Counted from the first letter of the stretch, positions 37,233 through 46,286 are shown. The stretch: DNA of 64,000 nt from Bacteroidales bacterium (GCA_016342685.1 JAEINU010000001.1:558001-622000); one strand, 5' to 3'. Translations and numbers: made by a program. The notes: generated by a model not told the origin, from the sequence alone.

Positions 37233-37829
37233 TTAGATTATTTGGATTAATTGATTTGTAATGAGACTGGTTATAATTATTGAAACAAGCAAGCCTGCAA
37301 TAAATAGGATAACTGATTTTACTCCCTTTATATTTGCCGAAGTTCTAAATGCATTAAACATTAAAGTTATAAACCAAATAGTTAGAGCTAATGTAAATAG
37401 AATTATTAAAATAGAAATAATAATTTCATAATCTGTAACATCAGCAAATTCACCAGTTTTTAGAATGGTATAGTAGATATATTTTTCAAAATTATCGAGC
37501 GAAGTTGAAAAACCAGTAAGTGTAGCAATTAAATATGGAAATCGTGATAATGCTTGTGTACCAAAAATATCAACGATTCTAATTTTTGAAGGCGATGCAA
37601 GAATTGCAATTATGTAAAAAACAATAGAAACAACAATCCAATTCGATATGCACTGAATTAAATAATATATATATGGAAAATCCGAACTTGATTTTACCGA
37701 AATCACATCAGGAAAATGAATGTTTGTGTAAAATGCTAGTATCGATGTTGCAATTAATATTGCTATACCTAAAAGCAAGGATTTAATACCCGCAATGTAT
37801 TTAAAGGGATTAAAAAGAATCTGTATCAT
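37233..37829 (-). CDS. YIP1-family membrane protein
   Basis: This 198-aa protein has five predicted membrane spans. It starts with N-P-F-K-Y-I-A-G-I-K and carries G-T-Q-A-L-S-R-F-P-Y-L near residue 90. The overall layout matches the bacterial YIP1 (PF04893) family, whose role is unclear. It begins 2 bp after the DUF2089 gene stop and ends 4 bp before the hydrolase start, so the four genes are tightly packed in one operon. Confidence 0.68.
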   Translation of the reverse strand: MIQILFNPFKYIAGIKSLLLGIAILIATSILAFYTNIHFPDVISVKSSSDFPYIYYLIQCISNWIVVSIVFYIIAILASPSKIRIVDIFGTQALSRFPYLIATLTGFSTSLDNFEKYIYYTILKTGEFADVTDYEIIISILIILFTLALTIWFITLMFNAFRTSANIKGVKSVILFIAGLLVSIIITSLITNQLIQII

Positions 37830-37831
37830 GA

Positions 37832-38107
37832 TTATTTATTTTGAAGATTATTTATTTTTTCAATCAACTCATCGAGCATGTTTCTTACAGTAGGGTAGCT
37901 AAGTTTTAGCTTTTGTGCCATTACTTTTAGGCTGCCGCTGCACTGCATAAAAGATATTATAAAATCTTGCTCATTCTGTTCCAGCTTTAGCAATAAAGGA
38001 AGATTGTAAAAACCGTTAATTGTTGTTTCACATTCGTCGCAATGCAGACTTTGTACCTTCAATTCGGAATTGCAACTTGGACAAGTAATAGGTAGTTTTT
38101 TATTCAT
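37832..38107 (-). CDS. DUF2089-like zinc-ribbon HTH regulator
   Basis: This 91-aa protein has two Cys pairs (C9, C12, C23, C26) forming a zinc ribbon. A helical region follows, with F-I-I-S-F-M-Q-C-S-G-S-L-K and K-L-K-L-S-Y-P-T-V-R-N-M-L-D-E-L. The last part is the helix-turn-helix seen in DUF2089 proteins. As first gene of the operon it is probably the regulator of the YIP1, hydrolase and DUF5808 genes. Direct repeats just upstream (38144-38202) are candidate binding sites for it. Confidence 0.78.
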   Translation of the reverse strand: MNKKLPITCPSCNSELKVQSLHCDECETTINGFYNLPLLLKLEQNEQDFIISFMQCSGSLKVMAQKLKLSYPTVRNMLDELIEKINNLQNK

Positions 38108-38143
38108 AATTTATCGATTTATTTTACAATAGTATAAAATAAA

Positions 38144-38202
38144 TTAATAAAATGAAAGTAAAACTTAATAAAATGAAAGTAACATTAAATAAAATTAATA
38201 AT
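38144..38202. promoter_or_regulatory. 21-bp-spaced direct repeats before the DUF2089 operon
   Basis: TTAATAAAATGAAAGTAA occurs at 38144-38161 and again at 38165-38182, exactly 21 bp apart (two helical turns). A partial third copy (TTAAATAAAATTAATAA) follows. They lie 37-95 bp upstream of the minus-strand DUF2089 start and are likely operator iterons. Confidence 0.6.
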
Positions 38203-38287
38203 TTTCTTAGAAAAGAGTCTGGTTTCAAAATCAGTTTAATATTATGTAATTTTAATTTTTAAGATTTTAGAAACTAACTGTTATATT

Positions 38288-38551
38288 ATGATATATATGT
38301 TATGCCGAAATCTCGTTAAGGATTTTACTAAGTGGAAAGCTATTTTCGATTCTCAACTAAGTTTGCAAGAAGATTCTGGTTTGATTTTAAAAGATCTCTG
38401 GACAGAACTTGATAATGTAAATAATGTGTTCTTCATTTTTGAGGTAACGAATATGCAAAAAGCCAAAGAATTAATTAACGATCCTGAATCGGCTAAAGTA
38501 GGAGAGCGTTCTGGGGTTATTGATGGTGAATGTCATTTCATTGAAAAATAG
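38288..38551 (+). CDS. Small dimeric alpha/beta-barrel-like protein
   Basis: This 87-aa protein begins M-I-Y-M-L-C-R-N-L-V-K-D-F-T-K-W-K and continues with F-F-I-F-E-V-T-N-M-Q-K-A-K-E-L. The V-x-D-F-x-x-W-K ... F-E-V-x-D-x-x-K-A pattern resembles ferredoxin-like (Dabb/ABM-like) small proteins in which each monomer gives half a barrel. No catalytic residue is identifiable. It is a lone gene between the DUF2089 repeats and the SulP promoter. Confidence 0.5.
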   Translation: MIYMLCRNLVKDFTKWKAIFDSQLSLQEDSGLILKDLWTELDNVNNVFFIFEVTNMQKAKELINDPESAKVGERSGVIDGECHFIEK

Positions 38552-38618
38552 ACAGAATAAAATTATACGTCTTTTTTAATTAAAATACAGAAGATTCCCT
38601 AGCTTTTTAAAATTGATG

Positions 38619-38648
38619 TTTGCCAAATGATATAAATAATTATCTTTG
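38619..38648 (+). promoter_or_regulatory. Promoter of the SulP gene
   Basis: TTTG at 38619-38622, an 18-bp spacer and TATCTTTG at 38641-38648 give a textbook Bacteroidota -33/-7 pair. The inferred leader before the SulP start is about 145 nt, long enough to carry regulation. Confidence 0.65.
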
Positions 38649-38795
38649 CAGGCTCAAATGAAAAAAGGATATTCTACATATAGTTTTCTAATAACTTCTA
38701 CTATTTTTTAGTGTAGAGGATTTCCAACAAATTTATTGGTTTATTATTCTCGGAGTAAAACATTCCGTTAATGTTTAACTATTTAAAAAAATTGA

Positions 38796-40325
38796 ATGAA
38801 AAAGTATTTTAACTTATTTAATTTATCGCAGAAAGTCGATTACAAAACCGAGGTTTTATCGGGATTAACCGTAGCATTGGCTCTTGTTCCAGAAGCTGTG
38901 GCTTTCGCTTTAATTGCTGGCTTATCTCCTTTGACAGGTTTGTACGCTGCTTTTGTAATGGGATTGGTTACTTCTATTTTAGGTGGTCGTCCGGGAATGA
39001 TTTCCGGAGCAACCGGAGCTATTGCAGTTGTATTAATTGCCTTGGTTAAATCGCATGGAGTTGAGTACATATTTGCTACGGTTATTTTAGCTGGGATATT
39101 TCAAATGTTGGCAGGTATTTTAAAATTAGGTAAATTAATTAGATTGGTTCCTCATCCAGTAATTTTTGGATTTGTAAACGGATTAGCAATTATAATTTTT
39201 CTTTCTCAGTTAGATCAATTTAAGGATGTTTCAGGTAGCTGGTTAACAGGAAGTTCTTTATATATTTTATTAGGTTTGGTTTTGCTTACAATGTTAATAA
39301 TATGGGGATTACCCAAAATTACGAAAGCAATCCCAGCTTCTTTAACCGCAATTTTAGTGGTGTTTGGTATTGTTGCATTGTTTGGAATTGATACAAAAAC
39401 TGTTGGCGATATTGCTTCAATTAAAGGTGGCTTTCCTCCATTTCATATTCCTCAAATTGCTTGGACATTCGAAACACTTAAATTGATATTTCCATATGCT
39501 GCAATCGTAGCAGGTGTTGGTTTAATTGAAAGTTTACTAACATTAAATATTGTTGATGAAATTACAGAAACTCGCGGAAGTGGGAATAAAGAAGCCGTTG
39601 CACAAGGCGCTGCTAATATTCTTTCTGGCGTTTTTTCTGGAATGGGTGGTTGTGCTATGATTGGTCAGAGTTTGATTAATATTTCATCTGGTGCAAGAGC
39701 CAGATTATCTGGAATTGTAGCTTCTATTATGCTTCTGGTTTTTATAATGTTTGGTGCAAATTTAATCGAAAAACTTCCAATGGCTGCCTTAACAGGATTA
39801 ATGATTATGGTCGCAATAGGAACTTTCGAATGGGCTAGTTTAAGAACATTCACCAAAATGCCAAAGTCAGATATATTTGTAATGGTGCTGGTTACGTTTG
39901 TCACTGCTGTTTTACATAATCTGGCTTTAGCGGTTGTTATTGGAGTTATTATTGCAGCTTTGGTTTTTGCTTGGGATAATGCAAAACGTATTCGAGCACG
40001 AAAACGAATTGATGAAAATGGAGCGAAATACTACGAAATTTATGGTCCATTATTCTTTGGATCTGTTGCTGCATTTAATGAGAAATTCGATGTGCTAAAT
40101 GATCCCGATGAGGTGATTATTGATTTTGCTGAAAGTAGGGTGGTCGATATGTCTGCTATTGAATCTCTAAATCGTATCACAGAACGATATCAGAAAGTAG
40201 GAAAGAAAGTTCATCTTAAACACTTAAGTCTGGATTGTAAAAAGCTGTTAAAGAATGCTGATGAAATTATTGATGTGAATGTTATGGAAGATCCAACTTA
40301 TAAGGTGGTTGTTAACAAATTATAA
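38796..40325 (+). CDS. SulP-family anion transporter with STAS domain
   Basis: This 509-aa protein has about ten to twelve membrane spans (residues 15-395) and a C-terminal STAS domain (about 410-505). SulP signatures include E-A-V-A-F-A-L-I-A-G-L-S-P-L-T-G-L-Y-A-A near 33-52 and G-G-R-P-G-M-I-S-G-A-T-G-A near 63. The STAS part has V-I-I-D-F-A-E-S-R-V-V-D-M-S-A-I. SulP members move sulfate, bicarbonate or other anions, and the sequence alone does not fix which. It forms a single-gene unit with a long leader. Confidence 0.88.
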   Translation: MKKYFNLFNLSQKVDYKTEVLSGLTVALALVPEAVAFALIAGLSPLTGLYAAFVMGLVTSILGGRPGMISGATGAIAVVLIALVKSHGVEYIFATVILAGIFQMLAGILKLGKLIRLVPHPVIFGFVNGLAIIIFLSQLDQFKDVSGSWLTGSSLYILLGLVLLTMLIIWGLPKITKAIPASLTAILVVFGIVALFGIDTKTVGDIASIKGGFPPFHIPQIAWTFETLKLIFPYAAIVAGVGLIESLLTLNIVDEITETRGSGNKEAVAQGAANILSGVFSGMGGCAMIGQSLINISSGARARLSGIVASIMLLVFIMFGANLIEKLPMAALTGLMIMVAIGTFEWASLRTFTKMPKSDIFVMVLVTFVTAVLHNLALAVVIGVIIAALVFAWDNAKRIRARKRIDENGAKYYEIYGPLFFGSVAAFNEKFDVLNDPDEVIIDFAESRVVDMSAIESLNRITERYQKVGKKVHLKHLSLDCKKLLKNADEIIDVNVMEDPTYKVVVNKL

Positions 40326-40407
40326 ATAACAATTTGATGTATTGTAGATATTTATTTTAGTCTTAATTCTGCAGTTTTGATTCTTTTGCTAAATTTATAT
40401 CACCACC

Positions 40408-40617
40408 TTAGTAAGCTGTTGTTTCATTTATTAAATAACTTATACTATCATAATCTGGATTATAATCAAAACCAATGCCTATCCATCTATCACCGCCATA
40501 ATTAACCTGAATATCTAAAACGCGAGTATTATTTTCTCTATAACCTGTTGGTAATCCTACGCCTCTGTAAATTGTTGTAGTACTATTTTTTCTTAATTTA
40601 AATAATTTATTGTTTAT
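40408..40617 (-). pseudogene. Start-less coding remnant
   Basis: On the minus strand an open frame runs about 70 codons to a TAA at 40408-40410. It reads as protein-like sequence (for example R-G-V-G-L-P-T-G-Y-R-E-N-N-T-R and Y-G-G-D-R-W-I-G-I-G-F-D-Y), but the frame contains no ATG, GTG or TTG before an in-frame stop at 40648-40650. It lies immediately behind the EFR1 ferredoxin gene, in a different frame. It is probably the 3' end of a lost gene. I do not recognise the parent family. Confidence 0.45.
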
Positions 40618-41414
40618 TAATTTATTAGCATTTGATTTAATTGTATTTCAGGGTGATGATATTGAGATAGATTTGAATCAAAGTTGGGATGTGAAATTGC
40701 AAATTTAGGGCACCATTGAATACATGCATGACATAATTCGCAATTATGATTAAATTGGAGCTTTCCATTTTCTAAATTTATATTTTGCCGAGGACATACT
40801 TTTACACAAATTCCACAGTTATTACATTCGTTGTTTATTATGAAAGATTCATCAGCTGTCTTAAAGAAATCAAGTCCTAAACTATGAAACTTTGATCCAA
40901 ATATATTTGCAACAAATGAGCTTGTCTCAGGATTATGTTTTTCAATATTTTCAATATTTTTAACAATTTCATTTAGTCTATCATCTGCTGTTTTTATACT
41001 CTTTCTTTTTTTATCTAATCCAATTATAATTTTATCTAAAGAATTCTTCTTCATTAAACTAGAGCATTCTGATTTAACAACAAAACCAGCATCCAAATTG
41101 GAGCCAATTTTCTTTAATTCATTTTGTATCTCGATGAGGGTTTTAGCTGGAATTCCAACGCAGGTTGCAATTGCAAAGACGTATGGTTTATTTTTTATTA
41201 TTAGTTTTTTAATGAAATCAATCACAATTCGTGGAGCTCCCCATGCATATACAGGAAAAATAAAACCAATTCTTTCTGTCGATGATTCGATAGATTCATG
41301 TAGTATTTCTTTTGCAATCGACACAAGTTTACATTCTTCTATTTTTGAATTTAGATTTTGTGCTAAGTGTAAAGAATTACCTGTTGCTGAAAAATAATAT
41401 ATTGTAGTTTTCAT
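40617..41414 (-). CDS. EFR1-family flavodoxin-ferredoxin fusion
   Basis: In this 265-aa protein, residues 1-170 are a flavodoxin-like domain (Y-F-S-A-T-G-N-S-L-H at 7-16; P-V-Y-A-W-G-A-P near 55). Residues about 195-250 hold two 4Fe-4S ferredoxin motifs, C-N-N-C-G-I-C-V-K-V-C-P and C-E-L-C-H-A-C-I-Q-W-C-P. This matches the EFR1 (flavodoxin plus ferredoxin) family, likely an internal electron relay. It follows the small flavodoxin gene by about 75 bp, with the Crp/Fnr regulator upstream. Redox partners are unknown. Confidence 0.88.
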   Translation of the reverse strand: MKTTIYYFSATGNSLHLAQNLNSKIEECKLVSIAKEILHESIESSTERIGFIFPVYAWGAPRIVIDFIKKLIIKNKPYVFAIATCVGIPAKTLIEIQNELKKIGSNLDAGFVVKSECSSLMKKNSLDKIIIGLDKKRKSIKTADDRLNEIVKNIENIEKHNPETSSFVANIFGSKFHSLGLDFFKTADESFIINNECNNCGICVKVCPRQNINLENGKLQFNHNCELCHACIQWCPKFAISHPNFDSNLSQYHHPEIQLNQMLIN

Positions 41415-41489
41415 TTTTTTTAAAGATTTTTGTTGATTAAAGAAATTTATAGTTAATGTTTTGTGGAGTATCTACATTTATTGTATAAG

Positions 41490-41918
41490 CTAATTGTTTG
41501 TTAAAATATGATTATCTAACAATTCTTCTATATCACTGAAAAGAAAACCATTTCTAGATTTTATTTCTAATATTACATTCTGTATATACGTGCCCAGGTA
41601 TTTTTTCATTTTAGTAAACATACTTCCTGTTAAAACTTTATAAGTAGTGAATAAAATCACTTTACATTTTTTGGGAATTAGGATCGATTGGGCAAACTGT
41701 TTCCATAGTTTATCGGGATGTTGAGCAAAAAAAACTAAACCTTGAGTCCAGCTGCCTAAAAATAGATAATCGATACCATCTAAATCTTCTTTTTTGTATT
41801 CTTCTATGGGAATAATATTTGCATTAATTCCTTTTCCGAGGCAGTATAATTTTATTTCATTTCCAAATTGACGGGTTGTACCTGTTTTGCTGTGGTGAAT
41901 AATTAAAGCGTTTTTCAT
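41490..41918 (-). CDS. Small flavodoxin-like protein
   Basis: In this 142-aa protein the N-terminus A-L-I-I-H-H-S-K-T-G-T-T-R (4-16) forms an FMN phosphate loop, and F-L-G-S-W-T-Q-G near 53 is the second loop. It is shorter than a standard flavodoxin and lacks a clear third FMN loop. Its promoter contains a Crp/Fnr-type palindrome at about -41 and a TAATTTTG -7 box. It is likely cotranscribed with the EFR1 protein gene downstream, as one redox unit. Confidence 0.68.
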   Translation of the reverse strand: MKNALIIHHSKTGTTRQFGNEIKLYCLGKGINANIIPIEEYKKEDLDGIDYLFLGSWTQGLVFFAQHPDKLWKQFAQSILIPKKCKVILFTTYKVLTGSMFTKMKKYLGTYIQNVILEIKSRNGFLFSDIEELLDNHILTNN

Positions 41919-41942
41919 AATCTTTTGTTTTAATGTTTAAAA

Positions 41943-41950
41943 CAAAATTA
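41943..41950 (-). promoter_or_regulatory. -7 box of the flavodoxin-EFR1 operon
   Basis: TAATTTTG on the minus strand matches TAnnTTTG. It gives an inferred start near 41939, about 20 nt before the flavodoxin ATG. Confidence 0.55.
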
Positions 41951-41970
41951 TTGAATGTGAAAAGAGATAC

Positions 41971-41988
41971 ATTTGCCATTTGGCAAAT
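41971..41988. promoter_or_regulatory. Crp/Fnr-like palindrome ATTTGCC-ATTT-GGCAAAT
   Basis: The 7-bp arms are perfect, with a 4-bp spacer. The centre is about 41 bp upstream of the inferred flavodoxin start, the classic position for activation by a Crp/Fnr dimer. The Crp/Fnr gene lies next door upstream. Confidence 0.6.
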
Positions 41989-42013
41989 AATGAAAAAACG
42001 CATTAAAAAATAA

Positions 42014-42592
42014 TTATTTCCATTGATTCCTTATCCGGCTCAAAGAACTTTGAGTAATTCCAAGGTATGAAGAAATATATTTTAAGGGAACATTTTGCGC
42101 CAGATTAGGAAAATGCTTAATAAAGTATTGATATTTTTCAATTGCAGAACCCATATGAAGAAAGTTCTGTTTGTCAATCATTTGTGTAAGAGACTTTGTG
42201 GCAAGGATATTCAAAACATTTTCCCATTTGGGGACTTTTAATTTTAATTTATTGTTCTCTTGTTTTTTTATTGTGAGTATCTGACAACTAGTAATTGCCT
42301 GAATATTGATCTGAGCAGGTTTGGAGTCTTCATAACTTCTAATGTCTGTAAATAGAATATTATCGTCGATAAAATATTTTACAATTTCATTTCCATCTGA
42401 ATCATGAATAAATGTGCGTAAAATACCTTTTTCTAAAAAGCCTAAGCTGTAACATCTTTCACCTAAATTTAGAAAGAAATCATTTGGATTAAGTTTTTCC
42501 AGTATAAAATAACTAAGAACTTTTTCGATTTCTTGATCTGATATTATTTTTAGTTTTTCTAACTGTTCAACAAATGCACTTGATAACTCCAT
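42014..42592 (-). CDS. Crp/Fnr-family transcriptional regulator
   Basis: In this 192-aa protein, residues 1-120 are a cyclic-nucleotide-binding-like beta roll (N-P-N-D-F-F-L-N-L-G-E-R-C-Y-S-L-G-F-L-E-K-G-I-L-R). The C-terminus has the recognition helix Y-L-G-I-T-Q-S-S-L-S-R-I-R. No Cys cluster of the FNR 4Fe-4S type is evident, so oxygen sensing is not indicated. The ligand is unknown. It is divided from the flavodoxin-EFR1 operon only by a spacer with a matching palindrome, and it probably regulates that operon. Confidence 0.85.
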   Translation of the reverse strand: MELSSAFVEQLEKLKIISDQEIEKVLSYFILEKLNPNDFFLNLGERCYSLGFLEKGILRTFIHDSDGNEIVKYFIDDNILFTDIRSYEDSKPAQINIQAITSCQILTIKKQENNKLKLKVPKWENVLNILATKSLTQMIDKQNFLHMGSAIEKYQYFIKHFPNLAQNVPLKYISSYLGITQSSLSRIRNQWK

Positions 42593-42709
42593 GAAAATGT
42601 TACATTTTTTTATAAAGTTAAAAAAATGTTTTTATGGTTAATCATTTTGTACTTAGAATTATTCGTAGATGATAAAACTAAGTTTTTTACTATTTGGAAA
42701 CTATTCATA

Positions 42710-43309
42710 TTAGTCAAGTAGTGCTAATTTATAGATCATAGGAATAACAATATTTTCTTTTGATTTATAATGCTCTATTCTTTTTATAGAGTTTATGCCT
42801 TGAATTTTGACTTTCTGATATAATTCATCATAATCTTTGAAGATTTGCAGTGCAATAAATTCTTGTGATTTACAAATAGGAAATAAATTGGCTGATTTCC
42901 AACTCTTACTTACTTTTTCTGTTTCGTCTGCAATGTATGCCCATTCAGAATTTATGGAGTGATCTGCAATAATAATGTTGGATGCTAGACTTTGTGCATG
43001 CTTTATTGCCAATTCAGGGTTTTGCATTTCGTGAAGGCAAAATTCGAATAGTACAACATCCGCTTGCTCAGTGTAGTTCTCAAAATCAGAATGTACTAAT
43101 TGAAATTTGTATTCAAGTTGAGATTTTTTTAAGTTGATATTTAATTGTTTGAGTGCAAATTCATCATTATCAATTGCGATTACTTTTTTGGAATTTCTTC
43201 CGTATTCAATTAATTGACCACCACCTGCACCAACTGAAATTATTGTTTTGTTATTAAAATCATAAAATGCTAATATATTGTTTATTAGAGCTTTAAAGTC
43301 TTTAATCAT
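42710..43309 (-). CDS. SAM-dependent methyltransferase
   Basis: This 199-aa protein has motif I I-I-S-V-G-A-G-G-G-Q-L at 23-33, motif II acidic residue in I-A-I-D-N-D-E (44-50) and a F-E-F-C-L-H-E-M stretch near 94 that may position the substrate. It is a compact Rossmann methyltransferase with no substrate domain. It is separated from the addB gene by only 55 bp and may be in its operon. Confidence 0.75.
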   Translation of the reverse strand: MIKDFKALINNILAFYDFNNKTIISVGAGGGQLIEYGRNSKKVIAIDNDEFALKQLNINLKKSQLEYKFQLVHSDFENYTEQADVVLFEFCLHEMQNPELAIKHAQSLASNIIIADHSINSEWAYIADETEKVSKSWKSANLFPICKSQEFIALQIFKDYDELYQKVKIQGINSIKRIEHYKSKENIVIPMIYKLALLD

Positions 43310-43364
43310 TTATTAATAGTATTTTATTATGTGACACTAAGATGATCTGAATCTAAATTCATAT

Positions 43365-46244
43365 TTACCGATGACAAATCTTTCTAAACTCACAATAATC
43401 GCAATTTCTGGTTTCTTCGGTTTGTGAAAATGTAATCTCAGGATTGTAAATATCGCTTATTAATTCAGTTAATCTTTCGGTGTATTCATCAACAACCGAG
43501 TTAAAATTATCAATAACTGTTTCGGTGCGATTTTCTTTTTGTTTAATTCTGTAATCGAAGTTATTATCGTAGATTTTACGAACTGAATATACTCCAGGAA
43601 CAATGTTTTGGCTCGGATTCTTTATTTCCTTGTAAAATTTCGAATATAAGAAGGTCTGAAAAACGACTGAGTTTTGGTTTTTCTTTTCTTCAGAAAACAG
43701 TGATTCAATATTTTTAAACTCTAGTTTATCGCCTCCACTTTTGTAATCGATAATGCGAATGTTGTTATGTAATTCATCTACACGATCAATTTTTCCACCT
43801 AACTTTACGGTTTCGAAAGTGCCATTTGTTGTTATTGGAATTTCAATTTGGTAGGTATCTTCAAGAGATAAAATTTTAAATGGAGCAATACTTTCATCGA
43901 TCTTTAAAATCTGATAAATGTACTTTTCAATTACTTCTCGAATTATAATGTTTTTACCCGAATAGCTTATTTTAGCTGATTTAAAATATTCCTTTTCAAA
44001 AGCATGATCTATAGCTTCTGTAATTTCTGTTTTATCTTTTTTGAGTTTCTGGATTGTTTCCTTGCTAATTTCAACTCCAACAAAATCTTTATAAAGAAAA
44101 TCCATTGCTTCGTGCAAAATGTTCCCAAAAAGTGGAGCGTCAATTTCTTCGGTAATATCATCTTGTTCTCGTAATTCAGCAATGTAGCGGAAGTAGAATT
44201 GTAGTTTGCATCGCAAATAAGTACTTAATCCACTTGGCGACAAATACTTTTCTCCACCTTTTGATGGTAGAAATTTGTTGAGTTTTTTAAGAACTTCTTC
44301 GGTTTTTTCAATTGTGAGTTCTTTGGCTTGAGTAATATTTATATCGTATCGAAGACTTTTCTCGCTTATTGAATGTTCCGATTCAAACTTTAACTGGTAT
44401 AAGAATCGGCTCATTTCGCCTGTTTGCATTCCATCTGAGCTGGAGTTGTAAATCAAGGTTATATTCTTTGCTCTCTGTAGTAATCGATAAAAGTAATAGC
44501 CATAAATAGCATCTTGATGTTCGATGGTTGGTAAACCAAAACCACGACGTAGGTTATAAGGAATAAACGATAATGAAGCTTCGGTTTTAGGTAAAGTGCC
44601 TTCGTTTAAGGATGTGATAAACAGGTTTTCGAAATCGAGTAATCGGGTTTCCAGAATACCCATTATTTGTAATCCTGATAAAGGTTCTCCTGTAAATGGA
44701 ACACGTAAATTACGAATGATTTTACGTATTAATCGAATGTATGTTTCCATCTTAATCTCAATCTTTTGCTCGTGCAAAACATCTTTTATTCGATTAATTG
44801 CCAGATAAATATGATAAATGTATTCCTTTTCTAAAGATGTGGTGTGAATCGTATTTTCTTCACCCGATTTTTTTAATGAATTATACACCTGATGCAGAAT
44901 ATTCAACATATATTCCGATAATTCAAGATAAGTATTGATCTTGGTAAAAATTACCTTAAAGAACTCACAAGTAGAAAGTTCTTCTTTTGAAATAACAATG
45001 CGATTATGTTTTTTAATGAACTGCAATAGTTCATTAGCTTCTTTTTCAAATTGTGTATTTACATATTGATGATTTAAAATTGCCAATACATTTTTGTGAT
45101 AAAATGTGATTCCTGATTTACTTTCTTTGGCATTTTTCTGGAGATCAATAACATGTTCCAGTAAACTGTAAATAGGAGTATTGCTCACAGGATAACCCAT
45201 GGTAACATTGATCTTATCAATTGAATCAGGAATTGAATGTAGAACAGGAACAAGCATTTCTTCGTCGGCTAAAACAATTGCTGTTTTATTTGGCGATTCG
45301 GTGGGATTTTCCTTACTCTCCTGCAGAATTTGCGTAATCACTTTTGCCTGACCAATGTCGGAAGGAACAGAAATAATATCTATTTTCTTTTCTTCCGATA
45401 GAGATTTAAAAATATCTTGGCTTAAAAAATTGGCAGGCTGTTTATATTCCTGAATATTTTGTCGTAGGAAAAATCCTGCTTCGTGATGTTTATTGTTGAT
45501 ATAACTTTCGTCGTAATCCCAGTAAAAATCAGCTAATTTATTATTCTGTAAGTAATCAAATAGTTTTTTCTCGCAGCTATTTAGTGCGTTAAATCCAATA
45601 AAAATATATTTAGAATGTGGTAATTCAATTTTTTCGTTTCCTTTAATTTTGTTGGCAACAGAGCGATAAATCATTCCTTCATAAGCAATTCCCAACTCCT
45701 TAAGTTTCTTATTAAAAAGTTTGTAAATTTCTAGCAGAACATTCCAAATGCTAATAAAATCTTCTTGATGTGCTGATTGTTTTTCAATATCGAAGCTTTT
45801 CCAAAATTGCTTTATTGCTTCAATTTGTTCTTCTGATAGATAATTGAACTGATCTTGAATAGATTTTAAGGATCTTAGATTTTTAAATAAATCTTCAGGG
45901 TTAACTAAGTATTTGTCAATATCATCGAAATCGTTCAGCATCATTTCGCCCCAAAAGTAGAAATCGTCGAAACTTTCTTCTGTTTTTTTAGCCTGCTTAT
46001 AAATGTTGTATAGCTCGAAAAGTAACTTAATATTATCTGCAATATTAAATCCAGATATTTCCTGCATTAGTTCATTAGTGGTAGTAGTTGCCGGAGCCCA
46101 AATTGGCTTATTTGTTAGCTCAGATAAATATTTTTTGAAATATAAACTTGCCCTACGATTAGGAAATACAATACATAGATTTGATATTTCATCTGCATAC
46201 CTTGTATAAAGGTCATCTGCGACGTATTTAAGGAATGAGTTCAT
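43365..46244 (-). CDS. addB: AddB-like nuclease/inactive-helicase subunit
   Basis: This protein of about 959 aa starts at M-N-S-F-L-K-Y-V (46244); an ATG five codons upstream is also open. The N-terminal helicase-like region lacks a Walker A motif (V-F-P-N-R-R-A-S instead), as in AddB. The C-terminal PD-(D/E)XK nuclease has I-I-D-Y-K-S-G. Cysteines at L-R-C-K and the C-terminal C-D-Y-C...C-H-R end fit the AddB iron-sulfur cluster. With AddA it forms the end-resecting helicase-nuclease. A radical SAM gene lies between the two subunits. Confidence 0.85.
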   Translation of the reverse strand: MNSFLKYVADDLYTRYADEISNLCIVFPNRRASLYFKKYLSELTNKPIWAPATTTTNELMQEISGFNIADNIKLLFELYNIYKQAKKTEESFDDFYFWGEMMLNDFDDIDKYLVNPEDLFKNLRSLKSIQDQFNYLSEEQIEAIKQFWKSFDIEKQSAHQEDFISIWNVLLEIYKLFNKKLKELGIAYEGMIYRSVANKIKGNEKIELPHSKYIFIGFNALNSCEKKLFDYLQNNKLADFYWDYDESYINNKHHEAGFFLRQNIQEYKQPANFLSQDIFKSLSEEKKIDIISVPSDIGQAKVITQILQESKENPTESPNKTAIVLADEEMLVPVLHSIPDSIDKINVTMGYPVSNTPIYSLLEHVIDLQKNAKESKSGITFYHKNVLAILNHQYVNTQFEKEANELLQFIKKHNRIVISKEELSTCEFFKVIFTKINTYLELSEYMLNILHQVYNSLKKSGEENTIHTTSLEKEYIYHIYLAINRIKDVLHEQKIEIKMETYIRLIRKIIRNLRVPFTGEPLSGLQIMGILETRLLDFENLFITSLNEGTLPKTEASLSFIPYNLRRGFGLPTIEHQDAIYGYYFYRLLQRAKNITLIYNSSSDGMQTGEMSRFLYQLKFESEHSISEKSLRYDINITQAKELTIEKTEEVLKKLNKFLPSKGGEKYLSPSGLSTYLRCKLQFYFRYIAELREQDDITEEIDAPLFGNILHEAMDFLYKDFVGVEISKETIQKLKKDKTEITEAIDHAFEKEYFKSAKISYSGKNIIIREVIEKYIYQILKIDESIAPFKILSLEDTYQIEIPITTNGTFETVKLGGKIDRVDELHNNIRIIDYKSGGDKLEFKNIESLFSEEKKNQNSVVFQTFLYSKFYKEIKNPSQNIVPGVYSVRKIYDNNFDYRIKQKENRTETVIDNFNSVVDEYTERLTELISDIYNPEITFSQTEETRNCDYCEFRKICHR

Positions 46245-46249
46245 TTTTA

Positions 46250-46286
46250 CAAGTTCCAAGTTTAAAGTTTAAAGTTTCGAGTTGTG
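46250..46286. repeat. AAGTT(C/T)(C/A)AAAGTTT low-complexity repeat
   Basis: Short direct repeats of AAGTTTAAAGTTT type lie in the 95-bp spacer between addB and the radical SAM gene. This type of spacer filler recurs at 47331-47424 in a variant form. Confidence 0.4.
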
